NCBI GenBank assembly: GCA_947034885.2
Contig: OX344754.2
Location: forward strand, 17,750,501-17,814,500
DNA from: Thuidium tamariscinum
Lineage: Eukaryota; Streptophyta; Bryopsida; Hypnales; Thuidiaceae
Length of the DNA stretch: 64,000 bases
Reading direction: 5' to 3'
Part shown: piece by piece, positions 21,748-32,629 of the stretch
Layout: every line of letters starts with the position of its first letter
Numbering within the stretch: the stretch's first letter is position 1
Translations under genes and position numbers: made by a program
Notes under the pieces: generated by a model
The model's database searches: none
What the model saw: only the letters and a program-made list of their open reading frames with translations
What the model was told of the DNA's origin: nothing

Positions 21748-22548
21748 GCGGAGGTTCATGGAGTTTCACACAGCACCCACATTATTGATTGACTGATTCC
21801 AATAATTGACATGGATTTTGTTTTGGACCATTTCTTTGCCTTCTGTTAATGCACTTAATGGGGTTTCAGTAACACTCATTATGTATGATGTGGTCTGCTA
21901 GGAAGAGAATTCCTGACACAGGTGGGTCAGGTACCTTCCCTCTCCCCCCACCAGGTATCATATCTCAAGTGGGTGATAAGTTATGTGAGAACCCCCCTGC
22001 AATGGAAATTGTCCATGTGTTTCAAAAACATTTTTAAAATGAAGAAGATAAGTTATGTGAGAACCAGCAGATATCATACATGACATTTGATGGGATCTGG
22101 AAAATCTCACAATTTCCCTTGTGTGGTGCTGAAGATTTCAGATAACATTTTGGGTACAAATTAATTGCAAGTGCAAGAAGTATGACGTTGATGATGATGA
22201 CCGAGGGTGGTGGGAAGAGGACATTTTTTGATGTAACATTTGACCTATAAGCAATAGATATGGGTTCATTTGAGTTATTTGTAAAGTCCCCCCACTTTGG
22301 ACATGACTTTTTTTGAAGTTGAAAAGGCAACTATAGTTGAAGTGTCAAACTTTCTTGCAAGATACTTATGTCACACGACTTCAAAAGTGGGGACCAAACT
22401 TTTTTAGGCACCATTTTGATGGAAAAATAAGTTTCATACCCACTTTTATTTTGACTTTTTAACTCAATAGGCTTTTTCACAAAATTCATGGGTTTAAACC
22501 CTAGTTTAGTGTACTTCACGAATAACTCAATTATGTTCGAAGAATCTT
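21748..22548. other. Intergenic DNA
   Basis: GTGGGTGATAAGTTATGTGAGAACC-like text near 21970 recurs in shortened form near 22047. Otherwise nothing is supported. Confidence 0.3.
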
Positions 22549-22815
22549 CATTAAATGAAATCTAAGGCCTCCAAAGGGCCGTTCTAGGACTGTTCTTGAA
22601 ATAGTTTCCAAAATGGCCGGCTACTATTAGGTTGGCATTTTAAATTTATAAAATAAAATAAAATTTTGGGTCCTCAAATGCAAAAAGAATTTCATTTTTT
22701 AAAATGACATGGCACTACCCCAACGACATCAAATTTTTGCGATTATGTACTTTTTTATGTTTCCAAACTATAGAAACTCACAGTCTCTTAGAACCCTCAA
22801 ATCTCTTTTAATCAC
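22549..22815. mobile_element. MITE with GGCCTC-containing ends (family G), copy 1
   Basis: The left end CATTAAATGAAATCTAAGGC and the reverse-strand right end AAAAGAGATTTGAGGGTTCT are related to the ends at 45017-45315 and 47480-47782. Shared interior: GTTTCCAAAATGG, TTGGCA, ACATGGCACT and AACTCACAGTCTCTTAGA. This is the most decayed of the three copies. Confidence 0.55.
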
Positions 22816-22842
22816 TTAGCTAGCCATGTCTCTTACTATTGT

Positions 22843-24940
22843 AAGAGCATCTCCACCCATTCACGAGCAATAGGGATGAGGAAATGGGTTTGCCCGAGCT
22901 TTCCACGTCCTATACTTCTTTTGGTTGGGGAGACACCCCAGCCATCCCTACCCGAACAATATGGCCAAAAAGTTGAATCACATGTCTAAATGTCGTTGCT
23001 TTTTTTGTTGGTTGTCAGGGCTGTTGGACTTTGTAGATTAAAAAATATATATTATATTGAGATAAACTCGAGAAGAAGCTTTAAGCTTCAATTTGCTTGA
23101 GAATTGAAGATCCATAAAAATACACTTTTAGGTCTAAATTGACTTTTGAATCTACATCCAAACATTGGAAAACTATTTGTTCTAAGAATTTTAAATGTTG
23201 AGTTAAAAAATGAATCCAACAAGTAATTTTGTAAAAACGATGTTGTAATTTGTTCCAAAATAAGATGCTCCATAACTTCTACATCACTAATCGAAATGGA
23301 ATGAATGAAAGCTATGTAGACCAAAAAAACAATCTATAAGATCCTATGAAATTAATCATTCAAGTCCTAGAAGTTATAAAAATTTGAATCAAAATAAAAG
23401 GTTAAACATAAAAAGTGTGCTTGAGGTATGTGTAAGGTAGACTTCAGAACTTCAAGTACACTTTTAATTTTTACATTAAATTTAGTTTAAAATAGAAAGA
23501 AAAAAAGTCTATTGAGGTAGACTTTAGATCAATATAAAAAGTAAAAGAATGTGTTGAAGTAGGCTTGAGGTAATGTAAAAGAGTGTTGGGGTGAATGCAA
23601 GAAACACCTGTACTATTTGTTGCATTTTACTACAATACTCATGACTTTTTCTGGAGTACTTTAAAATTAGAAAATTAATTTGAAAAAAATTTGAAAAATA
23701 TGAACAATGTATAGACCTCTAAGATGAAGGTTTTCACCGAAGGAAATTGATACAAAATTCTCTAAGTAGGAGAATTTAAAAAGTGCCAAACCTCAAGAAA
23801 ATACATACCTTCATGTTTTAATTCGGGAAAAATAGAAAAAATAAGTAAATACAAAAAATAAAAAGTGGCCATTTGCAACAACTCTATGGAGATGGTCATC
23901 GACCAAAAAAACCACCAAAATAATATTTTATATGTTTCAAAATTCAAGCAGAAAGAAGCTCACTTTGTAGACTTCTACACCACATAAAAATAAATTTTTT
24001 CAAAATCCCTCACGTACAGTGATGTAAAACTACTAGAAGACCATCTCATCCAAATTTCATCTCAAAATCATTAAAAAAAAAGGTACTCCTTAGTACTAAA
24101 AACCTCCAAATTGGCATTTGTGACATTTAATCACTAGTACTATTTTAGTATTAAATTATTTTTGAAAATTATGAAAAAATTATGTAAGGTGTATGATAGT
24201 CATGAGTACCTTCTCTAGAAATCTTGAGTCATTTCGAGCAAAAATGCAAAAGTTATGGCCAAAAAACAGATAAGCACTTAGGTGGTGACAGGAAATAGTA
24301 CAAGTGTTTCTTGCATTTACCCGTTGAAGTAAAAAGAACAACTATGTTGAGGTAGAGTAAGAAAATTATCGAGGTAAAATTGAAGCAAAGTAAAAGTATG
24401 TATTGAGGTGTTTGAAATGCACCTAAATCACACTTCAATACATTTTTTATTTTCTCATAGAATTTAATTTATAAAAATTAAAAAATTAATGTGTTGGGGT
24501 GTGCTTGAGGTAGACTTCAAGCACACCTCAAATATAACTCAATATTTTTTTTCCCTCATAGAATTTGAATTTTAAGAAGATAAACAAAATTGTGTTGAAT
24601 TGTGCTTTAGTTGTGCTTGAGGTTTACTTGAGGTCTACTTCGAGCACACCTTTAGTACAACTCAATATTTGTTTTCTTCATAGAATTTGAATTTTTAGAA
24701 TAGAAAAAAATTGTGTCAAATAGTACTTGAGGTGTGCTCAAGGTTTACCTCAAGCACACTTCAAGTAGAATTCAGCACAATTTTTTATTTTCTAATAGAA
24801 TTTGAGTTTTTAAAAAAAATTAATTGTGTTGACTTGTGCTTTAGTTGTGATTGGAAGTTGACACCTTATCAATTTCAATCAACTTGCTTGGAAGGGACGA
24901 GGTTCTACGGTTTCTAGAGACATTTTTGGTGTGACTGCAT
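22843..24940. repeat. Decayed relative of the foldback element, interrupted by a 734-bp insert
   Basis: It starts with TAAGAGCATCTCCACCCATT, like the foldback's TAAGAGCATTGCCACCCATT. From 23400 it carries CTTGAGGT modules. After the insert at 23589-24322, modules recur at about 24390, 24499, 24612 and 24727, spaced near 115 bp, each with CATAGAATTTGA-like spacers. It closes with GACACCTTATCAATTTCAA and TTTCTAGAGACATTTTTGGT, the counterpart of the foldback's right arm at about 20400-20475. Only one arm is well preserved. Confidence 0.55.
23589..24322 (+). mobile_element. 734-bp element with GGGTGAATGCAAGAAACAC ends and a GTTG duplication
   Basis: The left end GGGTGAATGCAAGAAACACC and the right end (reverse strand GGGTAAATGCAAGAAACACT) match over about 30 bp, and both run on into TGTACTATTT. 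GTTG flanks both sides (23585-23588 and 24323-24326). It sits inside the decayed foldback relative, so it is younger. The interior is AT-rich and non-coding. A related 379-bp copy is at 10640-11018. The superfamily is not clear from a 4-bp duplication. Confidence 0.75.
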
Positions 24941-27672
24941 TGGAGTTGTGAAATTATAACAAGAGAAGAGTAAATTTTCTATATTTAGTATGTTGCCTTC
25001 TTCCACAATGTTTCTCAAATTTGCATATAAATTTTTTTTGGGATTTGAGGTGACATGAACAACTACAAAAAGTGTTGACACACTAAAATGCACTTCTAAA
25101 AAACTTAATTTCACATGAAAAGCTATTAAATTCATTACACAATCTACATTGCAATTGTTGAAATGCAATTATTTTTATAAGTAAAAATTATAAATAACTC
25201 CAAATCAATAGTTTATTTATGTACTTACTAATAAACAAGCTCTTAAAACATCTATGCGGTTAGATTTTGGAAAAAAAATCAATTTGCTTCACTAGGGATG
25301 ACTACAAGTCCATGCACTTCATTCATAGTCAAAACACACTTGAAAAGGCTTGGGCATTTTAGGGATTAAGGGGCATTTAGGGATTAAGGTGCAGTGAGTG
25401 TGCTAAAATTGTTCCTGCTCTAAAATTGCCATGAACGGCAATGAAATCTCATTTCATTTGTTTAAAAAAGAAATTGCCATGATTGAAGTTGTACAGTTTG
25501 AAATTGGTGTGATTTGCAGTGAAGTGTGCTAAAATTGTCCCTGCACTAAATTGCAATCTTTTAGAAATTCACAACTAATTTTACATGAGTCCATAAAAAA
25601 TTGAGTTCAAGTGTGTCAGATGCCAGTGTCCAGGAAGAACTAGAGACTAGTTCAAAGTTAGCCAGTGGAATTGGGGAAAAAACCATTGCAGTTCAAAAAC
25701 ATTGGCCAAAAACCAGTGAAAAAATCTATAAATTTTTAATTTTACATACAAAATAGAAAAAATAACCAGACATTGTACTTGAAAAACTGGTTTCAATATG
25801 AGAATTAAAGGAAAATAAATGGTAAAACTCAAAAAACTTCCTGAATGTTAGATGCAATTTTCCCTTATCTTTTGAGAAAAAAATGACAGTGTTTTTGAGG
25901 TACACAGCCCTTTTTTAAATGTAGATTAATAGTGCTACAAAATAAAAAAATAAAAATCTAGATTAATAGTTTGATAGAATTTTTATAGCAGCCCATTAAA
26001 GAGTCATGTATGAATGTGAAGTTCAACAACCATATCACTATCTCATTGGGTAGTCAAATGCAACGTCCAGAAAGAATTGGCAGCTAGTTATAAGTTAGAT
26101 CAGCCAATCAAAATTGAAACTTGACAGGTTAAAATTCAAATCATTAGGGAGTAATTTTGGATGCAAATAAAATAAGTTGGAAATTGACTTCGACAGTGAA
26201 AAATAGGCTGGAAAATTATCTCTATTTCTTTAAAGTAGGTCTGAAATTAGCTGTTTGAAACTAGGAATGAGGAGATCAACAAAAATGAGAAGGTTATTAT
26301 TGGTAGACTTCAAGTCCTTGAAGAAAGGTGGCTGAAGTTACTAATTCACCACATGTGAATTTATCAAGTATGGTACATTCAAATAACCACCATATGTTTA
26401 TGGCAATTACCATTTACCATCTAACGAAAATTGGATGGACTAGACAGCAATTACTTGAAGGATATTTAATGAGGGCAGAGAGGTCCTTTTTATAATGAAA
26501 TTCATTACCCATCATGAATTTTCAAAGGATATGGGATAATTTGAAAATGAGAGCTTAACCACTTATTGTTAAAACGCAGGAATTGTTTTTAAAGTAGGAT
26601 TTTAAACTTCATTTTGGCATAGTAGAATAACTTTTTTCAAGTAACTTTATACTAAAAAAAGTTGGAAAATAAATCTAAATTTCATCTCCAAAAATCCATT
26701 TGTGATTTCAAGGTTTCAAAAAAAAGTTATGGACAAAATTCTAAGAGGATGTTTGAAAATATGTGAACATATATTTTGAGCCTTGGAATTTCATAATAGT
26801 CTAAAGTTTTGACAAGAGTTTTATATGTACATGTATAAGTATTTTTAGAAATAAACTCTTGAATATTTGATTGGTTCAAATTAAATGTTGTAGGACATTC
26901 AACTAATTCATATATCACGCAATAAAAATGAATTGGTTTATATATAAGATGAGAGAAAAATTAGACGGCTTAAATTCACTACTAAAAGAAAATGACTACT
27001 TTCACTAGATGGAAAAAGGCAAGAACCAAATAAATTCCAAGGCTTGGTCAGATGTACTCTTCACCAGCTTTAGACACGATTTTCTAAATATTTCCTAGAC
27101 ATTGGTCACATGAAACCATATATGTGTTTGAAAATTAAATTAAATTAAAATAAGTGATTAATCTTACAACCCATAACCTTTTGTTCAAATTGATCTTTTA
27201 TTAGATCAACTAGAAAGTAGCTATAGAAGTCAAGATTGGAAATTGGACATTGGAGATTTAATGAAATAAATCAACATTTTATGAACCTTTGAAGGACATT
27301 TTAAGCCTAGGCTTTGTAAAACTACATTAAAGCATACATTTCAAAATTTTGATACTCTTTACATGTAGTAATATATGCATTAGATTTAATCTTGCTCTTA
27401 AATATAAAAAACATTACATTAAATTTCATATAATTTTTTCAAGAAATTTCTTTGTAAAAATCTTAGGAATTACAAAAATGATTCAAATTGTTCAAATTTT
27501 ATAATTAGAAATGAAAATAGTTTGAATTACAAAAACGATTCAAATATTTCAAATTTATAATTAGAAATGAAAACAATATTGACAAACATCATAGTGTAAA
27601 TGGTATAATCCTAGAGTTTACACCAAGAAAAATTTAAAAGATACTCAAAAGTGGTATATCTTGAGTTTTCAA
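24941..27672. other. AT-rich gene desert
   Basis: No gene or RNA is supported. A short direct repeat (TTTAGGGATTAAGGGGCA) stands at about 25362-25392, and AGTGTGCTAAAATTGT with a CCTGC that follows repeats at about 25396 and 25524. CACTACTAAAAGAAAA near 26978 resembles a CACTA terminus but no partner end was found. Confidence 0.35.
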
Positions 27673-27885
27673 CACTACAAAGAAAAAGGGGTGTTTTAAG
27701 TATAGTTCTAGAGATAAGATTTTATATAATGACCTTTTTAGGAGATTCTAAGTGAGAAATATGTGTCTTTCTAGTAAAAATTTATTAGATAGATACATAT
27801 TTCTCACTTAAAATCTCCTACAAAAGTCATTATTTAAAATCTTATCTCTAGAACTATACTTAAAACACCCCTTTCTCTTGTCTTA
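27673..27885. mobile_element. CACTA-like MITE folding into a near-perfect hairpin
   Basis: The left end CACTACAAAGAAAAAGGGGT and the right end CCCCTTTCTCTTGTCTTA are flanked by CAA on both sides (27670-27672 and 27886-27888). The arms of about 95 bases pair almost throughout (GTTTTAAGTATAGTTCTAGA with TCTAGAACTATACTTAAAAC; GAGATTCTAAGTGAGAAATA with TATTTCTCACTTAAAATCTC), leaving a loop of about 30 bases. 3-bp duplications and CACTACAAGAAA-like ends are characteristic of CACTA-derived MITEs. Confidence 0.8.
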
Positions 27886-28149
27886 CAAGATGCCATTTTC
27901 AAAGTATCACAAAAATTATGATTTTCAAGATTTTGAAATAAATTAAAATAGAATTAAGAGTGGATTATCATAACTATAATTTTTTTATTAATCTTAAGAA
28001 AATTAAAATTAAAAGAATGTGAAAATTCAAGATTTGACTTTTGAATGTTTGTTAAACTTACAATGTGAAAATTCAAGATTTGACTTTTAGAATACCTGTC
28101 AAATGTGCAATGTCCTTTAGAGGTTAATGTACTAATCTCGTAGCTCTCT
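27886..28149. other. AT-rich spacer with a short direct repeat
   Basis: AATGTGAAAATTCAAGATTTGACTTTT stands twice (about 28018 and 28061, written here only by its start and end). Nothing else is supported. Confidence 0.4.
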
Positions 28150-28560
28150 TTAGTATATGTTCTTGAAGATTGACATCAACTTGATGGAATGCAAAGAACA
28201 AAGATTTTGTCTTCAAAAAGAACACCCGTGACCAACAAGATCATGTTTGTGAGGGTTCTTTTGAATGTTTGCAATCTACCAACTTGATGATGGAATGCCT
28301 AGACCAAAGAATTGACCAACAAAACCATTTTTGTTAGGACTCTTGTCGGTATTTTCCAATTCACCAACTTGAAGATGTTATATATGTATATAAAACCAAA
28401 GAATTGGCCCACAAAAAGACCTGAATGACTAATGAGACCATTGTCATTAAGGTTTTTGTAGCCATTTTTTGATCTATTCAAACCATGTTTTCTTTCACTT
28501 ATACAACAACAATAAGAACTAAGGTGGGTGTAGGATCAAATTGCATAATATTTGAAAGTA
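28150..28560 (+). repeat. Three degenerate tandem units of about 100 bp plus a shared tail
   Basis: Units begin near 28166, 28276 and 28367. Each contains CAACTTGATGATGGAAT-like, CCAAAGAATTG, CAACAAAACCAT and TTGTTAGG-type segments. A fourth unit and the same tail (TTGTATAATATTTGAAAGT) lie at 29840-30000. They are strongly diverged and non-coding. Confidence 0.45.
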
Positions 28561-29839
28561 AGTAGAGTCAAATTAATTGTAAAAATTCTCAACCCAATAT
28601 TATGCTATTATATTCTCTTAGTCCTTGAGGTGTTAATAATACATGTTTTTAAAGACCAATACCAATATAAAGATGCTAGATGCCTATTGAGTTAGAGTAT
28701 CACGACCCATTCCTTAGGAAGGTAGCTAGGCTAATCCAAAGCGTGGATGGATAATAAATAATCTCCTACCGTAGACCTAGCCAAGGACAGAAGGAAATCA
28801 ATCACTCTAAAATTCCCTCTCCAAATACCTAGAAAATGTCCCTCCCATAGTTTGATTCTTTTGACTTGGTCTTGTTGGATTTGTTATATTTATAAACCAC
28901 AATCCTTTATTTCTAGCAATTTTTTAATCAATTTGTGCATTGGTTGGCTTTTGATTTTGTCAAGTCATCAATGCATGACTTTTACTTGGTTTGGCATGTC
29001 TTCGAGGGTGAAAATGGGTGGATAAAGGAATCAAAAGAACCTAGGAGCTACAATAAGCTACATGGCTCACCCCACTCCAATCCCTAGCCCTGTTTTGGAA
29101 AAACGAAGGTAGACTAGCCTAATTCCGTCAGAAATCCATTTCCATCAGCCTATATTTGGCCCCATTTCCACCCATGCCACCATCCTAAACTATCCAAAAA
29201 TGAACTAATTCTGTCTAGAAATCTAACAAAATCAATGCATTTATGTCATTTTGGATAATGTGGCTATAGGTGATTGGTGAATACCTAGATGCTTCTAGGG
29301 ACATAAGAAGGTGGTTATGGGTTGTTATGAGGGTGTTTATGACCTTAGTCTTGGGCACTTTTGTAATTTAGGGCTGCACACTTCAAAAATTCACAAAAAG
29401 TACAATTTTGATGAGAAAATTACAATTCCACTTGGGTTTGATTTGTCAAATATGCACACCTCTAAAAAAAATATTCCTCTTGGAATTGGCCCCAAGATAG
29501 TCAAATTGCAAATCAGGGTGATAATCAACCTTTTTTTTTGGCACCGTGTGGCTAGATTGCACCATTTCAAAATAAATGTCTTTTATTCGCCAGATAAAAG
29601 TAATCTTTTTTCGCCAAAATTTTTCTAGTTCTCTTTAAAATATGGATGAAGTTGCCAAATTTGGATGAAAAAGTGTATGAATATGACATAAAAGTGTTTT
29701 TAATTCCAAAAAATGGATGAATGTCAAAATACAATGCTTCACCAAATTTGAAGTAATCGCCATCTTGGCACTTTCTCAAAAAGTAAAAAAAAAGGGCTGG
29801 TGATAATAGGCTCGTCTACCCTAATGGCAATGCTTTTAG
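28561..29839. other. Intergenic DNA with shared repeat segments
   Basis: About 29370-29520 (TTCACAAAAAGTACAATTTT, ACAATTCCACTTGGGTTTGA, GCACACCTCTAAAAAA) matches 60265-60400 and weakly 59680-59760. GGCAATGCTTTTAGAG at 29824 is an isolated right end of the foldback type. No gene is supported. Confidence 0.35.
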
Positions 29840-30060
29840 AGTAGAGAATTGTCCCACAAAAAGACCCAGATGACCAACAAGACTATTTTTGTTCGGGTGC
29901 TTGTGACCATTTCTCAATCTACATAGACCACGTCTCCTTCCTCTAGTACAACAACAACTAAGTCGGTGGTTGCAAGATCGAATTGTATAATATTTGAAAG
30001 TGGAGCATAATGAAGTGGAGTGGAGTTGGATAGATTGTTGGACCCGTCAACCCAATGTTC
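29840..30060 (+). repeat. Fourth copy of the 28.2-kb degenerate unit with tail
   Basis: AGAATTGTCCCACAAAAAGA, GACCAACAAGACTATTTTTG, ACAACAACAACTAAG and ATTGTATAATATTTGAAAGT repeat the order found at 28400-28560, so the tail was present before the units separated. Confidence 0.45.
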
Positions 30061-30129
30061 GTTGTACTATTGCCACTTGCATTGAAGACATGTAGCTAGT
30101 GGGCATTCCAGTTGTAAGTTGTCCCCCAG

Positions 30130-30342
30130 TTTGCAAACAAACAAGCTGAAGAAACTCGAAAAGGGAGAGCTATGGAGTGTGCTTGCCGGCCTGGGTGCTT
30201 CAACGAGTTCGTTATCATGACATCTGAAAAACAAAACACTACTGAACCAGCACCATCGAGCGAGATTCCATTGAAGTGTCAGGCTCCTCATGAATCGAAG
30301 TTGCTAAGGATTCCACTGAGAAAACACTACGTAGACCAATGA
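30130..30342 (+). pseudogene. Short gene-like remnant, unrecognised
   Basis: In a locally GC-rich patch an open frame runs from after a pyrimidine-rich acceptor (TGTCCCCCAG, AG 30128-30129) to TGA 30340-30342. An ATG at 30172 would give 56 residues. It includes ANKQAEETRKGRAMECACRP and KLLRIPLRKHYVDQ. Composition is protein-like, but no domain is recognised and no neighbouring exon was found. It could be a captured exon or chance. Confidence 0.2.
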
Positions 30343-30439
30343 ACCCCTTCTTGCACGCGTGAACAAGGAGCCTTTTCATGTGATGGGTGCTCGGATGGTA
30401 CTGCCAGCATTGAATGGAAGGAGGACACTTTTAGCTACT
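30343..30439. other. GC-richer flank of the remnant
   Basis: It continues the balanced composition of the preceding patch. No frame is convincing. Confidence 0.25.
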
Positions 30440-30830
30440 GTGCCTACTCATTCCTTTGTGTAGACTGTTCAAAATTTTTATGTTCTTTCTGTTGTTGGGA
30501 AGTGAAAGGGGGTTCCAACGCACTAAAGAATGTGGCATTTGGATACTGTATGCAAAAGTTACGGAGGGTCAAAGTTGTTTCTTGGGTAGAGGTTCTAGAA
30601 TCGTGTCTTCCACTTCAAGCATCCCCACAGCTATACAGCCAACCAACACTTTAAACATTCTAGGCCATTTATCTTCTTTGTCAAAAGAATATCAATGGCC
30701 CATAACATTTATAGTGTTGCTTGGCTATGTAGCCGTGGGGCTACTCTTACTTAGGTGCATATTGATTTTTGTAGATGTACCTAGAGTGATGATGGTGGTT
30801 TGGGATTAGTGGCACATTTATAGGTGTAGA
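30440..30830 (+). repeat. Copy of the 7.4-kb MITE interior, with a nested insert
   Basis: GGAAGTGAAAG, GTTCCAACGCACTAAAGAAT and GGATACTGTATGCAAAAGTT match 7450-7545 and 57290-57410. The 57.3 kb copy shows the uninterrupted form of the part split here by 30618-30746. Confidence 0.55.
30618..30746. mobile_element. 129-bp MITE with AGCATCCCCACAGC / AGTAGCCCCACGGC ends
   Basis: Left AGCATCCCCACAGCTATACA and reverse-strand right GAGTAGCCCCACGGCTACAT continue in parallel to CAGCCAACCAACAC and AGCCAAGCAACAC. The related copy at about 57.3-57.5 kb lacks this stretch. A lone left end occurs at 6832. It creates an apparent 117-codon frame across the locus that should not be read as a gene. Confidence 0.6.
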
Positions 30831-31713
30831 CTTTGTTTATTCAAAAAGTGAAAATGTGTCTCATTGGCTCAAAGAATGTCATGATAGTAAAGGTAGGAGG
30901 TTCATAAAGCAACCATTAATGAGTTCATTTTCAATTTTGGACAGTTTGACTTCTTAAATTATTTTTGAAACATCACATCATTTTGTATTATTTGAACCTT
31001 TGTCAAAATAGGTATGAATTTTGAGGTTGGAATTGCAATTGACACTAAAAGCATCCACTCCTTCATATGTTTATTATTGATACAATGACAATGATAGATG
31101 ATGAATACATTTGATAAATTGAAGGAAGCAATATGTACCTATGCATTAGAAAGGCCCTTTAGAATAAAACCATTCCAATCATTCTCTAGTATAGCTAAGC
31201 TCTTTCCACACATAATGAAATCCTATGAATGAATTTTTTTCTAATACCTAACAAGTCCACCAACTTGCAAATGAAGAGGGAATAATTAGTACCCTCCTAT
31301 TAATCGTAAGAGGGCTTATAATGCTATGAGAAAATGAACCAAAATAAAATTTAGTGTAATAAAGATCATTAGATATAAAAATAATCTTGATGAATAATTT
31401 TTTTAACTAAAATCTAAACAACTCCAATAACAATACATTAATAGAAAAGTATTGGTACCTCCTTAAATGCCCTAAGAAGATCCGCATTATTATAGGACAA
31501 TGATCAACCAATATTTTAAATAAACTTATTTCCATCTCCATTTATCTTTCATACCAATTGAATTCTTCATTTTTATAATGTATACTTCTAAGTAAGATTG
31601 AAAATTAGAATTTTCATTTGAATTCTATATAACCATGGTAATAGGTCCATGATAAAAGGTCCATGGTAGTAAATATTAAAATTTATTGAAAATAATAAAT
31701 TTTGATCCAAATT
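30831..31713. other. AT-rich intergenic DNA
   Basis: AGGTAGGAGGTTCATAAAGC at 30891 looks like one end of an AGGTAGG-type element. No partner end was found. No gene. Confidence 0.35.
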
Positions 31714-32629
31714 TTAACCCCTAAAGGACCAAAGTGCCTTTTTTGGCAACATAGAAATTTCAAGTAGGTACGTGTGACTAGAGATTTTCATATTTTGGGA
31801 CCAAACTTTAATAGAAGGTGTGGACAAGGAATATATTTGAAGCCCAACATTTTTCATGACTTTCGACTATATGGTTAAAAAGTTATCGCATGATATGTTG
31901 TTTGTTTTTCAACCTGGGCAGTTTGGGCACATTAAAAAATCACTTTTTTTAAAACAAATTTTGAAATTGGTTTCATAGATTTATATATACATAGAAAGAT
32001 TTGAATCATTCCATTTGGATTAACAAATCAAAAGTTATGAAGAGTTCTAGTTTGCAGGTAGTTATGGATTCTCTACTCCTAAATAAATTTTGAAGTCCTT
32101 TATTTTACTCAATCTTCAATATTTATGGAAATTTATTTTAAAAAATGGATATAGATTGTTTAATACAACATTACAACCATTGGAATTGGCAAGTTTCAAT
32201 TCAATAAATAAATTATCAACAATTTAGTATTTTTAATCATTCTCTACTTGTTTCTACTTACTATTTTTTTTACATGTTGTACAATTCCAAATGATTTGAA
32301 AATTTTCAAGCATATAGCAAACTTGAATAGAAGAGTGAATCCAAAGAATTTCAACCATCTTTGACATTTTTTCATACAAATGAGGCCTTCTGAAGTGTAG
32401 TTGCCAAGATTTTTGTAGTAGTAAAAAAAGGATTTTTGAAACTTCAAACACTAATATCTTGCAATCTACATGTTGGAAAATTCTGAAATATTTTCTACAT
32501 ATTTTCAAACTAGTGCACTAAAAGATCCTGTGCTTACATTATTCAATTTTTTTTTTTGATAGTTGTCTTAGAAATGACAATTTTAGAGTAGTTTTGGTAA
32601 AAACATAGTCCAAAATCTTTAGGGGTTAA
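31714..32629 (+). mobile_element. 0.9-kb element with TTAACCCCTAAAGG ends (family H), copy 1
   Basis: The left end TTAACCCCTAAAGG (31714) and the right end CTTTAGGGGTTAA (ending 32629) are inverted. The whole 916 bp is repeated in reverse at 43763-44694: for example CCAAAGTGCCTTTTTTGGCA here, and GCCAAAAAAGCACTTTGG there. It is non-coding. TTA/TAA at the very ends could be a PIF/Harbinger-type duplication merged with the termini. Confidence 0.75.

Noticed and set aside
26976..26995. CACTACTAAAAGAAAATG as a CACTA-type MITE end
   Set aside because: No matching inverted end or 3-bp duplication found within a plausible distance.
30456..30809. 117-codon frame with hydrophobic segments
   Set aside because: It crosses a repeat and a nested 129-bp MITE; the related copy at 57.3 kb lacks the insert and is not open.
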